NCBI GenBank assembly: GCA_020049835.1
Contig: JAGVLK010000021.1
Coordinates: 1 to 64,000, forward strand
Direction: 5' to 3'
From: Candidatus Babeliales bacterium
Lineage (GTDB): Bacteria > Babelota > Babeliae > Babelales > Vermiphilaceae
DNA length: 64,000 nucleotides
Positions 53,194 to 61,952 of the stretch are shown piece by piece (within the stretch, counting starts at the first letter, position 1; each line of letters starts with the position of its first letter). The notes beneath the pieces were generated by a model. The model saw only the letters and a list, made by a program, of their open reading frames with translations. It had not been told where the DNA came from and ran no database searches. A program made the translations under genes and the position numbers.

Positions 53194-53781
53194 ATGATAT
53201 ATCCTCGGTGGTATTATGCAGTACGCAATCTATCATCACAGCAACGTTATGCATATGTTGTGTTTGCGCAAGGGTTAGTATGGGCATTGTGGTTTTTTGT
53301 GGTGCATCCATGGCATGAACATGCAGCATTGCAAGAGCAGCAAAAAAAACAACAGACACATCTGGAGCAAACATCATATGAACGCACGCAGCAGGAGCTG
53401 GTGCGCTTACGCCAACAGAAAAAAAGTTTTGAACAAGAACTTAATGCTGCACTACAACAACAACCGATTAATGGTCGTATGCAGCATATTATTGCCGATC
53501 TTGAACGTAATGGCCTTGCATTGCAAACATTAGCAAAGCAGGATGTGCAAGAGCAGGATTGGTATAATGTATTACAAGTCACCGTTGATGCACAAGGTAC
53601 GTTCGAGCAGATTGTACAGTTTTTGCGTCAGCTTAAAGAACGCACTTCACTGCTTGATATTGCAGGTATTACCTTACAACGTGTGCAGACCGGCGCATAT
53701 AAGCTGACGATGCGCTTGCTTTTATATGAATTTAAAAAAAGCCCTTCAACTTTAAAAAAAGCTGAAGGGTTAGGGGGGTGA
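53194..53781 (+). CDS. pilO: PilO/GspM-like inner-membrane pilus assembly protein
   Basis: The 195-aa protein has one membrane helix near the N-terminus (about 20-38), a long coiled coil (about 45-90), and a C-terminal ferredoxin-like fold (VTVDAQGTFEQIVQFLRQL ... LLDIAGITL). This architecture is that of PilO/GspM, which links the inner-membrane ATPase platform to the pilus pore. It fits with the PilB/GspE and pseudopilin genes at 30-32 kb. pilN and pilP are not adjacent. Family assignment is by architecture. Confidence 0.72.
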   Translation: MIYPRWYYAVRNLSSQQRYAYVVFAQGLVWALWFFVVHPWHEHAALQEQQKKQQTHLEQTSYERTQQELVRLRQQKKSFEQELNAALQQQPINGRMQHIIADLERNGLALQTLAKQDVQEQDWYNVLQVTVDAQGTFEQIVQFLRQLKERTSLLDIAGITLQRVQTGAYKLTMRLLLYEFKKSPSTLKKAEGLGG

Positions 53782-53805
53782 ACAATACATGATGTGTATT
53801 GTTCA
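53779..53805 (+). terminator. Perfect hairpin overlapping the stop codon
   Basis: An 11-bp perfect stem TGAACAATACA (53779-53789) / TGTATTGTTCA (53795-53805) with a 5-nt loop begins with the TGA of the PilO-like gene. A second weak stem (CCCTTCA../..TGAAGGG) lies in the last codons. No strong T tract follows, so function as a terminator is uncertain. Confidence 0.45.
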
Positions 53806-53937
53806 TTTAGGGACAACTTTAATATCTTTTTGCAGTTGCATCGTAACATTGCAGAATCCGCTTGTCAAGCTAAAATCGTGTGCATGGTACTTTTACAATT
53901 TTTTGTTAAACTAAAACATATAATTTACTTTTTTTGT

Positions 53938-54315
53938 ATGGATAAAAAACATATGTTTCAGATCAATAGCATCACCTATTCGCTTGCAGTAATAACGCTT
54001 GTTATGTGTGCTGCATGCGGTTCACACAAAAAGCCTATCAAGCAGCAGCAAAAGATTACATCTCATTATGAAAGTAATATCATGCATCAGGTGCGCATGC
54101 ATGTTGAGGGTGTTGAATGCTCCGGATGCGTAGAAGATGTTCTTACACATCTTAAAAAAATCCCTGGCGTGCAGATGGCTGCATTTATCGGCAGATACGA
54201 TGCATGTGAGCAAGGATATTTCTCATTCTATTTCCCAGCCGATGAGGACTTTGATATGCAAGCATTTAATGCAACAATTGCGGTTGATGGCTTTAGCGCA
54301 AAGCTTTATAGATAA
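53938..54315 (+). CDS. Exported heavy-metal-associated (HMA) domain protein
   Basis: From ATG 53938 the product begins with a hydrophobic leader ending in CAACGSHKK (a possible lipobox cysteine). An HMA-type ferredoxin-like domain follows, with the metal-binding CxxC as VEGVECSGCVEDVL and helix/strand LTHLKKIPGVQMAAF. HMA domains bind copper or similar soft metals, as in chaperones and mercury proteins. TATAAT at 53919-53924 lies just upstream; another ATG is at 53953. Its 3' end overlaps the convergent glutamine synthetase gene by 10 bp. Confidence 0.75.
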   Translation: MDKKHMFQINSITYSLAVITLVMCAACGSHKKPIKQQQKITSHYESNIMHQVRMHVEGVECSGCVEDVLTHLKKIPGVQMAAFIGRYDACEQGYFSFYFPADEDFDMQAFNATIAVDGFSAKLYR

Positions 54316-55682
54316 CGTGCAAGCTCCCACGGTGTAATATAATTTTGGTACGCCGCAGCTTCTTTGCGCTTTAATGCAACCAACGTGTTTACTGCTGGTG
54401 TGCCAACTATGTCTCGTGCAAGTTCGCTTTGCTCAAATAGTGCAATTGCATGCGATAAGCAGCCAGGCAATCCTTTGATGCCGCGCGCAGCACGTTCAGT
54501 AGCGCTCAGCTTATAAAGATTATCTTCAACTTCTGTTACCGGATTATAATCTTGCATAATGCCTTGCATACCGCTTGCGAGCAGTGCGGCGAATGCAAGG
54601 TATGGATTGCATAATGGATCGGGATTGCGCAACTCCGCACGTTTGCTATTGGCGCCCGAAGTTTGTGGTAAGCGAATAAGTGCGCTGCGATTTTTTTTGC
54701 CCCAGCAGATATACGTTGGAGCTTCATAACCCGGGATAAGACGCTTGAATGAATTGATCGTCGGGTTAAAAAGTAAGCACAGTTCATTAATGTGTTGTAA
54801 TACACCTGATAAAAATTGTTGGCCGGTACGTGAAATGCCATCAGGATTTGCTGCATCATAAAAGAGGTTCACATTGTCTTGTGTATCCCACAGACTAAAA
54901 TGAATATGCATTGCACTTCCATTTTGACCACTGATTGGCTTAGGCATAAAGTTCACAGTAAAACCGTATCCTTGCGCAACCGATTTGAGTGTATATTTTG
55001 CTAAAATAAGTTGATCTGCAAGATCAACCGGAGTACCATAGCGTAACGAAATTTCATGTTGCCCCGTTGCTACTTCATGATGGAGTTTTTCTACATTGAT
55101 GCCCATACCATAGAGCACTTGAAGCATTGTGGTTTTTTGTGTCTGACGGTTAATACTTGTTTCGGCATCAAAGTATGCGCGTGTATCAATGGGCGTTGAG
55201 CCATCTTGTTGTACAAAAAAGAACTCTAGTTCCGGTCCTACAAAGAGTGCGTAGTTGTTATCAGCAGCTTGTTGAACTATGCGTTTAAGTGCTGAGCGTG
55301 CGTCACCTTCAAAGGGTGTATGTTCATCGCGATAAATATCGCAGATGATGATTGCTGTTTTATTAATGCCATCAAGCCAAGGTATAATACGTGTGGTGTT
55401 AATATCAGGAATGAGTAACATATCGCTTGCGGTTATGGTGCTGCATCCGGCAATTGATGAACCGTCAAATGCAAGCCCTTCAGTACATGCTTGCAATGCA
55501 TGCTTAATCGGTACGGTTATCTCTTTAAAACCGCCCAGAATGTCGGTAAATACAAAATTAACAAATGCAACGCGATGTTCTTTGAGTTCATTAATTACAC
55601 CAGAAGCAGTGAGTTGTTGACGCGCGGGCGCTGCATATACCAGCGTTGTAAGTACGCATAATAGGCTACCAGAAATCTTCAT
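54306..55682 (-). CDS. glnA: Glutamine synthetase with an N-terminal signal peptide
   Basis: The catalytic and binding motifs of GS are all visible: FDGSSIAGCSTITASDML, GPELEFFF, EKLHHEVATGQHEISLRYG, MPKPISGQNGSAMHIHFSL, NSFKRLIPGYEAPTYI and KRAELRNPDPLCNPYLAFAA. AAGGA lies 7 nt before the ATG at 55682, chosen over earlier starts. The product (458 aa) then opens with a clear signal peptide (ISGSLLCVLTTLVYAA) ahead of the N-terminal beta-grasp domain. GS makes glutamine from glutamate, ammonia and ATP in the cytoplasm, so a secreted form is odd. It may act outside the cell. Confidence 0.9.
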   Translation of the reverse strand: MKISGSLLCVLTTLVYAAPARQQLTASGVINELKEHRVAFVNFVFTDILGGFKEITVPIKHALQACTEGLAFDGSSIAGCSTITASDMLLIPDINTTRIIPWLDGINKTAIIICDIYRDEHTPFEGDARSALKRIVQQAADNNYALFVGPELEFFFVQQDGSTPIDTRAYFDAETSINRQTQKTTMLQVLYGMGINVEKLHHEVATGQHEISLRYGTPVDLADQLILAKYTLKSVAQGYGFTVNFMPKPISGQNGSAMHIHFSLWDTQDNVNLFYDAANPDGISRTGQQFLSGVLQHINELCLLFNPTINSFKRLIPGYEAPTYICWGKKNRSALIRLPQTSGANSKRAELRNPDPLCNPYLAFAALLASGMQGIMQDYNPVTEVEDNLYKLSATERAARGIKGLPGCLSHAIALFEQSELARDIVGTPAVNTLVALKRKEAAAYQNYITPWELARYL

Positions 55683-55768
55683 ACTCATTCCTTTTTTAAT
55701 GTATGGGTGATAACGATTTGTTATAGTTGTAGCATGATTTGTTTTAGTCGGCAAGAAATCTTCAATCG

Positions 55769-57835
55769 CTATTTGCCGCGTTTTGCTTCGGCATAGCCTT
55801 TAGACGAATACGGGCTTGCCTCGGCGTAGCTCTTGAGCGAAGCCGGGTCCTGGTCAGTCGCCAACAGATGCTTAAACGATTGCGCATACAGCAAATTCTG
55901 TTCATTATCTTGTTGCAGTGTAATCCCTTTGAGCATATTAATAGCAAAATGAAGTTGTGCTTCATCGCTAGGTTGCTTTTTGCTTGCATGCCATTTTTTC
56001 AGTTCCTTGAGTACGTGCCAAGCTACTGCTTCAACATAGCTGTACATCTGTTTAAGATCGGCAATAAATGTAGTATGAAAACTGCTTACTTGTGATGCAT
56101 CATAATCAATGGTGCAATCAGGAATTTTTGCACGTTTAATTGTATATTTTAACCTGAACAGTATAGTGCGCAATGCTTGTATTGCCGTTTGCTTCTCTTC
56201 TTTTAATAACAGATCAAACAGACGTTCAAGTGATACGCCGCCAAAAAATTCATCAGGAATAAGTTCTTTGCGTTGCTCTTGGCTTACTCGTGGTATAAAT
56301 GTTGGCAATATACTTAATGGTGTTGGTTCTTCTTGCAAATAGGTGCCCGTTTGCGCAGTATAAAATAGTGCGCATGAGTGTTTTCTGCGTTTATATTGAA
56401 CGATAACTTTTTGTTGTGGATCAACAACCAGTGGCCATAAGCGGTCGTGCATCCAATCTCTTACGCGCTCGATAGTTGCAACGCGTATTACTCTGATACC
56501 TAAATTCCTTAACCTTTTTATATCACTTTGCCAGTTAGAAGTATAATCACGAATAATGCCAACGCGTACTTCATCTTTATTTTCACGTTCATTGTAGAGT
56601 TCAAGCAATGCTTGCACGTTAGGAGCAAGAATTACCTGTTCGCGCGATTTAAGTTCAACAAGATCAAAAAATGGGGTAACAAGTTCGATAGTTACTTTTT
56701 GCGTTTCATCACACTTGCGTACATAACGTGGGTCTAGATACTGCGGCTCCATTGTAGGTTCCGGATGTAATTCAAGATCAAGAAGATATACCGTGTGATC
56801 ATATTTGATAAACCAAATGGAAATTGGTTTGGTGTATTCCTGCTGTATACGCTGTGCTAGTTTTTCCAGTGCATACACATCTGCAGAGTTGAGCGTTGCA
56901 GAACGTGCAGTTTGTGCGCTATTAGTTACAAGTCCAACTCCTGATGCTGTGGCAGTATCAGGGCTATAACGCACTGCTTTGAGTTGAATGTGCGGGAATA
57001 TCATACCATCTTGTACATGATATGTGTCATGTGGCGAGCCATCTTTTATACCGAGAGGTAAACCGTACGTGGCAGAAATAGTAGTGACGCCGGGAATCAT
57101 TTTAGTTGGCTCGAATGAAGATACTACCCCTGATACGAGCGGTATCGTTGTATCAATTTCATTGCCGATAAAATGCTGTAGCAACAGTGCGCAGGAAGGA
57201 AGCGCTGGATTTTTACCGGCAGTTTTTAGATAGAGTTCTATGCGTTCTGGACTGAATCTATTAATAAGTGCTTGTGCAATACCCAGTTGTATATGTTCTG
57301 CATCAACAGGAAATACTGCTGCAACTTTTTCCATTCCCGTATCGGCAATGCTGCGTATCATCATTGGGCTTTTGCGACTGCGTGCATCGCTTATGAAGGT
57401 ATGTAATTCTTTATTTTCGGGCAGTAAGGCTAAAATAATGTCATGCTTAAATGCTGCCTTGATTCCTTTTTGTATTGCTTGAATGCGTGCCAAAGTCGCA
57501 TCACTCATGGCATGTTCGCGTTGATAGTTGGTTGCTATTGCTTGCCATTCGCGCTTAATAAATGCAAGTAACGAGCTCGGTTTACGTCTGCGTTTTTGTA
57601 CAACGCTGTTTTGCTCTGGAATGCCTGCTAAAAAGCGTTCTACGATGTTATGGTTAAGCACGGTGTATGCAGGCGTTACCATTAAAAGCTCATCAATTGG
57701 TTCATATTGATTAATATATGCGGCAAGTATTTTGAGATCTTCCATGCGCTGCGAACGTTCAGGCATTGCAGTTGGTGTGCCATATGTGCTTACGCATACA
57801 ATAAGTAATGCTGAGAAGTAATGGTTTAAGTTCAT
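55769..57835 (-). CDS. Exported PEP/pyruvate-binding (PPDK_N-like) ATP-grasp protein
   Basis: The 688-aa protein has a signal peptide (1-22) and, from about residue 90 to 355, a PPDK_N-type ATP-grasp domain. Landmarks are MMIRSIADTG (near 158), SGVVSSFEP (235-243), ATYGLPLGIKDGSPHDTYHV (255-274) and ALEKLAQRIQQEYTKP (322-337). In active PEP synthases the domain ends with QxRP; here it reads DLELHP, so phosphotransfer is doubtful. The C-terminal half is unrecognised. The last ~25 codons (SYAEASPYSSKGYAEAKRGK) lie in repeat-like DNA. AAGGAG precedes the ATG. glnA lies 86 bp downstream. Confidence 0.75.
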   Translation of the reverse strand: MNLNHYFSALLIVCVSTYGTPTAMPERSQRMEDLKILAAYINQYEPIDELLMVTPAYTVLNHNIVERFLAGIPEQNSVVQKRRRKPSSLLAFIKREWQAIATNYQREHAMSDATLARIQAIQKGIKAAFKHDIILALLPENKELHTFISDARSRKSPMMIRSIADTGMEKVAAVFPVDAEHIQLGIAQALINRFSPERIELYLKTAGKNPALPSCALLLQHFIGNEIDTTIPLVSGVVSSFEPTKMIPGVTTISATYGLPLGIKDGSPHDTYHVQDGMIFPHIQLKAVRYSPDTATASGVGLVTNSAQTARSATLNSADVYALEKLAQRIQQEYTKPISIWFIKYDHTVYLLDLELHPEPTMEPQYLDPRYVRKCDETQKVTIELVTPFFDLVELKSREQVILAPNVQALLELYNERENKDEVRVGIIRDYTSNWQSDIKRLRNLGIRVIRVATIERVRDWMHDRLWPLVVDPQQKVIVQYKRRKHSCALFYTAQTGTYLQEEPTPLSILPTFIPRVSQEQRKELIPDEFFGGVSLERLFDLLLKEEKQTAIQALRTILFRLKYTIKRAKIPDCTIDYDASQVSSFHTTFIADLKQMYSYVEAVAWHVLKELKKWHASKKQPSDEAQLHFAINMLKGITLQQDNEQNLLYAQSFKHLLATDQDPASLKSYAEASPYSSKGYAEAKRGK
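55776..55850. repeat. Repeat of the second family inside the 3' end of a gene
   Basis: Two near-copies of a CTTCGGC(A/G)TAGC word flank a palindromic stretch. On the minus strand this gives the repeated peptide YAEA twice. It resembles palindromic elements that insert into coding regions and are translated in frame. It also contains words shared with repeats at 2333 and 30226. Confidence 0.4.
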
Positions 57836-57973
57836 AAATAGGATCTCCTTACTGATCTAATGTAGCTTTGGTAAATTTATGCTGTAAGCGTGATGTAGAA
57901 TAAAATTAGTTTAGCACGAATTACAAAAAGGTAAGCTATGATTTGTAAGCTATGTGTGCTACGTCAATAAGGA

Positions 57974-58011
57974 GCAAACAAAAAAGCAGACATAGCGTAA
58001 TCTATGTCTGC
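57974..58011 (-). terminator. Rho-independent terminator for the family F operon
   Basis: A 10-bp stem GCAGACATAG (57986-57995) / CTATGTCTGC (58002-58011). Read on the minus strand it is followed by a T tract (the A run at 57975-57985). It lies 29 bp after the last gene of the three-gene operon. Confidence 0.85.
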
Positions 58012-58040
58012 CTTAGAAAAACACAGGGAATCATAAAATT

Positions 58041-58664
58041 TTATCTTTCAGAAACTGTATACTTGCGATCAGCAGTGGCATACGTTCCGGCACCATCGTA
58101 TAAAGTATACGTGCTCGGGTGGCCGAGTTCTATCTGCTTAGTGACCAATAAGTCATATTCACCGGCGACATTATGTGTTTGTATATTGCGGACTTTAACA
58201 TGTAATACCAATGGTTCATCTACTGTACTTTCCAATATATCCTGTACTGGCATAGTAGATCGTGTTTTTAATGATGCGGGAACATTGACTGAAAATTCAT
58301 ATTCATGCGTTGGTGAAGTTACAGTAAATGCTGATTCGTTAAGTTTATTGCTCGCTTTATCTACAATATCGTGGCGTTGACGAGCTGCATTTTTGAGAAT
58401 ATTAACGCTTTCTACGTGCTTGGTAAACCACGTATCAAAGCCTTCTTGCGGCCGAGTTCCATATTCGTCATCATAGATGGTTGTATCTGCAAGATTATCG
58501 GCTATGTATACTCCCAGGGCTCGCAATGGAGACACCGCAGGATATTTCGGTTGATCTTTTGCTCCGAATAAACCACCAAACCAACTACTGCCGGCAGCAG
58601 CAGAGATCGATGTTGTACTTAAACATATGCTGCTTAAAAGTAATACATAAAATATACGTTTCAT
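58041..58664 (-). CDS. Exported protein, family F (copy 3)
   Basis: ATG 58664 has AAAGGAAG 7 nt upstream and a signal peptide (RIFYVLLLSSICLSTTSISAA); the longer frame starts at 58724 inside the upstream gene. The 207-aa product shares with the two upstream genes FDTWF (about 65), a YEFSVNVP strand, and DEPLVLHVKVRNI followed by beta strands ending in a Tyr-rich tail. Probably a small secreted beta-rich domain. Unrecognised family. Confidence 0.65.
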   Translation of the reverse strand: MKRIFYVLLLSSICLSTTSISAAAGSSWFGGLFGAKDQPKYPAVSPLRALGVYIADNLADTTIYDDEYGTRPQEGFDTWFTKHVESVNILKNAARQRHDIVDKASNKLNESAFTVTSPTHEYEFSVNVPASLKTRSTMPVQDILESTVDEPLVLHVKVRNIQTHNVAGEYDLLVTKQIELGHPSTYTLYDGAGTYATADRKYTVSER

Positions 58665-58677
58665 TATGCTTCCTTTC

Positions 58678-59214
58678 TTAAAGCGCAATAACTGAATAAC
58701 CTTTTTTGCGTGATTTACCAACAAGTGCTGGAGCAGAAGTCTCTTGTTTGCGCGTACGTTTGTTGATGGTACTAACGGTAATTACCAATGCCGGCGAGCC
58801 ATCATAATCATGTTTTTGCGCGTCAGACAATGTTGCCCATGCCTGTTGTGATGCACTAACATCTATTTTAAATGTATAGGTGGCGTCGCCTGCAGTATGC
58901 GCATACGGTTCAGGTTTTCCTTTAAAACGATCTGCAACTAAATCTTGTTGTGAACCAAACCAATTATCAAAACTACGTTTAATAGTTTCACCAGCACTAT
59001 TTATGCTCGCAAGTGCTGTATTAACAAATGCTGTATTTGTTACCGATGAGGGCGCTAGTTGTTGACCCGCTTTAAATACGCTTCCTTCATTACGAAGTTC
59101 TGCACTTATTTTATCCCACCAGCTCGGATGAGAGGTGTCAGGGGTTGCAGTATATAACGGCGCTGATAGCATGAGCAGACTGCTGCATATTAAAGTTTTT
59201 ACGGTGATCTTCAT
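58678..59214 (-). CDS. Exported protein, family F (copy 2)
   Basis: The 178-aa product has a signal peptide (1-23, LICSSLLMLSAPLYTA). It has the family F landmarks FDNWFGSQQ, YTFKIDVS and SPALVITVSTIN, and a basic C-terminal stretch (GKSRKKGYSVIAL). AAAGGA lies upstream. The gap to the next gene is 13 bp, so the genes are in one operon. The mature N-terminus (SWWDKISAEL) differs from the other copies. Function unknown. Confidence 0.65.
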   Translation of the reverse strand: MKITVKTLICSSLLMLSAPLYTATPDTSHPSWWDKISAELRNEGSVFKAGQQLAPSSVTNTAFVNTALASINSAGETIKRSFDNWFGSQQDLVADRFKGKPEPYAHTAGDATYTFKIDVSASQQAWATLSDAQKHDYDGSPALVITVSTINKRTRKQETSAPALVGKSRKKGYSVIAL

Positions 59215-59245
59215 AGTGATTTCCTTTTTTTGTATTGTTCAGTTA

Positions 59246-60409
59246 TTACCAAAATTTGTACCAAGGTTTTGCTTGAGGTTGCTCTGCGCCAGTTGAGATA
59301 TTACGAATAGTGATGCTACTGCTTGACGATGCAGGAGGAGTGGGCGGAGTTGATGTGCCAGATGTTGCCGCCTCGCTTGGCGGAGTTGCAACCAGTCCAC
59401 CAGAAGAACTTGGCTCAGGTGTGATTGGCGTTGTAGTTGTTACTGCAGGTGTTGTTTTACTTTTAGCAAACCATCCTGCAAACCAACCCGGTTTAGGCGC
59501 TTCAGGTACAAGCTCTTCATAAATCTCTATGATATAAGGGCTCTGTTCTGAGTTACTAACTCGGAATTTTAGGTTATCAAACTCCGTTGTTGTATAACCG
59601 GGATCAGTATCTGTAATTTTTTTGAAAGTAAGAACAAGTGGAGGATTTAATGTTTGGGTTGCTGCCTCAAGAACTTGACCTTCTAATGGGGTCGCGGGTT
59701 CCGATTGTGCAGGCTGAGATGGTCCTGTTTGTGCTTGTTGAGCTTCATATGCAACTTGTGCTGATTTCGGCGTGTCTAAAGTGAATAGATAGAAGTCATG
59801 GCTACCGGAGTAGGGTCTATAGCCAAAAAATTTAAAGCTATCGGTTATAGCAAGTACGCCGTGTTTATTGAGTGCTTGATTGCGCGACTCTGCAGATCCA
59901 ATCAATTTTACGATGTACCTCTGTTGGGCATTAAACCACCCGTTAAATCCTACACCACCATAGGTTTGTGCAAATTCGCGGTTTGTAATGAGGGGGTCAA
60001 ATTCACGATGAACTTGAGTAAGTTTAGCCTTAATTTCTTTTTGTTTTTTACGTTCAGCCTCTGAACGTACGAGCGCCTCTGCTATCGCCATTTCTTGTCG
60101 AGTGCGTGCTTGAGCTGATGTATATGCGGTGACGCATCCTGCTGCAATAGCAAACCCACTCACTGCCGCCAACGGCACTCGATATTTTTCAGGTATTGGG
60201 CATGAGAATGATGAAAGACTTTTAGTCGGGCCACTTGAGAACAGCTCTTTGCCTTTTTCTGCCAAGGTGGCTAAAGTTGTTGCCGTTTGTTGTTGTAGTG
60301 CTAAGGCTCCCGGATTTTCTGCAATAGACATTCCCGGTGCGCCCATACCAAATACTGCGCGTGGCACCAGTATAATGCTGGATAATGCAATTAATAGTAT
60401 CTTTTTCAT
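59246..60409 (-). CDS. Exported protein, family F (copy 1), large
   Basis: The 387-aa product has a signal peptide (1-20, LIALSSIILVPRAVFG), a possible membrane helix (VPLAAVSGFAIAAGCV), and the family F core FNGWFNAQQ, HDFYLFTLD and NPPLVLTFKKIT. The C-terminal ~75 residues are a low-complexity Pro/Ser/Thr/Ala-rich tail. AAGGAG lies 11 nt before the ATG. It is the first gene of the three-gene family F operon and is divergent from the AAA ATPase gene, across a long hairpin. Confidence 0.66.
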   Translation of the reverse strand: MKKILLIALSSIILVPRAVFGMGAPGMSIAENPGALALQQQTATTLATLAEKGKELFSSGPTKSLSSFSCPIPEKYRVPLAAVSGFAIAAGCVTAYTSAQARTRQEMAIAEALVRSEAERKKQKEIKAKLTQVHREFDPLITNREFAQTYGGVGFNGWFNAQQRYIVKLIGSAESRNQALNKHGVLAITDSFKFFGYRPYSGSHDFYLFTLDTPKSAQVAYEAQQAQTGPSQPAQSEPATPLEGQVLEAATQTLNPPLVLTFKKITDTDPGYTTTEFDNLKFRVSNSEQSPYIIEIYEELVPEAPKPGWFAGWFAKSKTTPAVTTTTPITPEPSSSGGLVATPPSEAATSGTSTPPTPPASSSSSITIRNISTGAEQPQAKPWYKFW

Positions 60410-60572
60410 GATAATTGGTTCTCCTTTGTGTGGCTATTTTACCACATTTTTATATTTCTAATATTAATTTTACCTTAAATGAAGGGGTAAGAGCAATAGT
60501 TTTGGAAAGAAGTTATTTCTTTTTTTTTGGGGCCGCACAGCTTAAACTGTTGATTGGCTCGTGCTTTAGGTT

Positions 60573-60617
60573 AATTCCGTGCGAAGTTAGCAAAGAATGC
60601 TAACTTCGCACGGAATT
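60573..60617. repeat. 20-bp perfect hairpin between divergent genes
   Basis: AATTCCGTGCGAAGTTAGCA (60573-60592) and its exact reverse complement (60598-60617) flank a 5-nt loop. Neither side has a T tract. The flanking genes point away from each other, so a terminator is not expected here. It lies 76 bp before the AAA ATPase start codon. Confidence 0.85.
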
Positions 60618-60692
60618 ACTTGCTTTATCGATTGAATAGGTGGTATGCTTAAGTTGATATGAAATCGGTCTAAGAAATTTAAAGGAGGCTCT

Positions 60693-61952
60693 ATGTATTT
60701 TAAGCGCGATCTATCTACAGCCCTGATGCGTTATAAGAAATTTCCGGTTGTTGCCATTTTAGGTCCGCGACAATCGGGAAAAACAACGTTAGCGCAACAT
60801 TTTTTCAATCAACACAAGTTTGTAACATTGGAGCATCCGGACTCTCGTCTTTTTGCTAAAACTGATCCGGAACGTTTTTTATATGAATTTGAAAATCCCC
60901 ATGGGATCATCATTGATGAGTTTCAATATGTGCCGGAACTATTGCATTACATACAGATTGAAGTAGATCAGAAAAAACGCCCAGGATACTTTGTTTTGAC
61001 CGGGTCACAGAATTTCACGCAAGTCCGCCGTAGTTCTGTGCGTCAGCGAAAGCTGAAAAGCAATGATTATGACGTAGGCGGATTGAATCAGGCTATTACG
61101 CAATCGCTTGCAGGTCGTGTAGGTATTTTAACATTGCTACCAATGTCGATTCATGAGCAGCTTGAAAATAAACTATTTTTGGATTTGGATACACTCATGT
61201 TTAAGGGAGCCTATCCGCGTATTTATAGTGATGATCTATTGCCGTTGGATTTTTATCCCTCATACATTAAAACATATATTGAGCGGGATGTACGTGATCT
61301 TGCCCACGTTGGAGATATATTAATATTCCAAAAATTCATGCGTATGTGTGCCGCGCATATCGGTCAGGCACTTAAAATCGATAATCTAGCTACCAATCTT
61401 GGTGTTGATCAGCGCACAGTTAATCAATGGATTGCTGTTCTTGAAGCAAGTTATATTTTGTATCAACTCAAGCCATATCATAACAACTATAACAAGCGTC
61501 TAACCAAGACGCCCAAGATCTATTTTTATGATACCGGCTTAGCATGCTCATTATTGGATATTAAATCACGCGATGCATTGGCACTGAGCCCATTTCGCGG
61601 TAATATCTTTGAATCTTTTATGATCACTGATTTTTATAAGCAATATTACAATATTGGCCTTCAGCCATCATTGTATTTTTGGCGGGACCAAAACGGCCGG
61701 CTTGAAGTTGATTGTGTGATAGATAAAGGCAATGAGGTGATTCCGGTGGAAATTAAATCGGGCCAGACTTTTTCATCAAGCTTTTTTTCTGCGATTAATG
61801 AGTGGAGTAAGCTTGCAGATGTAGATCTTGAAAAGAATAACGTTGTGTATGGTGGGGACCTGAATCAGCAGCGTAGCAACGGCGCTATTATTGGTTGGCA
61901 AGAGGCTTCTACCTTTATTGCGCGCATGTATGAAGGGGTTATAGGTTTATGA
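60693..61952 (+). CDS. AAA ATPase with DUF4143 domain
   Basis: The 419-aa protein has an N-terminal AAA_14-type P-loop domain (Walker A LGPRQSGKTTLAQHFF, 24-39; Walker B IIIDEFQYVPELL; sensor VLTGSQNF) and a C-terminal DUF4143 domain with a winged-helix and nuclease-like part (FWRDQNGRLEVDCVI, VPVEIKSG). Such proteins are widespread, often in mobile or variable regions; their role is not settled. AAAGGAGG lies 6 nt before the ATG. Its stop overlaps the convergent lipoprotein gene by 6 bp. Confidence 0.9.
   Translation: MYFKRDLSTALMRYKKFPVVAILGPRQSGKTTLAQHFFNQHKFVTLEHPDSRLFAKTDPERFLYEFENPHGIIIDEFQYVPELLHYIQIEVDQKKRPGYFVLTGSQNFTQVRRSSVRQRKLKSNDYDVGGLNQAITQSLAGRVGILTLLPMSIHEQLENKLFLDLDTLMFKGAYPRIYSDDLLPLDFYPSYIKTYIERDVRDLAHVGDILIFQKFMRMCAAHIGQALKIDNLATNLGVDQRTVNQWIAVLEASYILYQLKPYHNNYNKRLTKTPKIYFYDTGLACSLLDIKSRDALALSPFRGNIFESFMITDFYKQYYNIGLQPSLYFWRDQNGRLEVDCVIDKGNEVIPVEIKSGQTFSSSFFSAINEWSKLADVDLEKNNVVYGGDLNQQRSNGAIIGWQEASTFIARMYEGVIGL

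Noticed and set aside
53794-53937. Longer N-terminus for the HMA-domain protein
   Set aside because: It lacks a ribosome site, begins inside a hairpin, and hides the leader peptide; starting at 53938 puts the leader first.
60573-60617. Rho-independent terminator
   Set aside because: The genes are divergent and neither side has a T tract.
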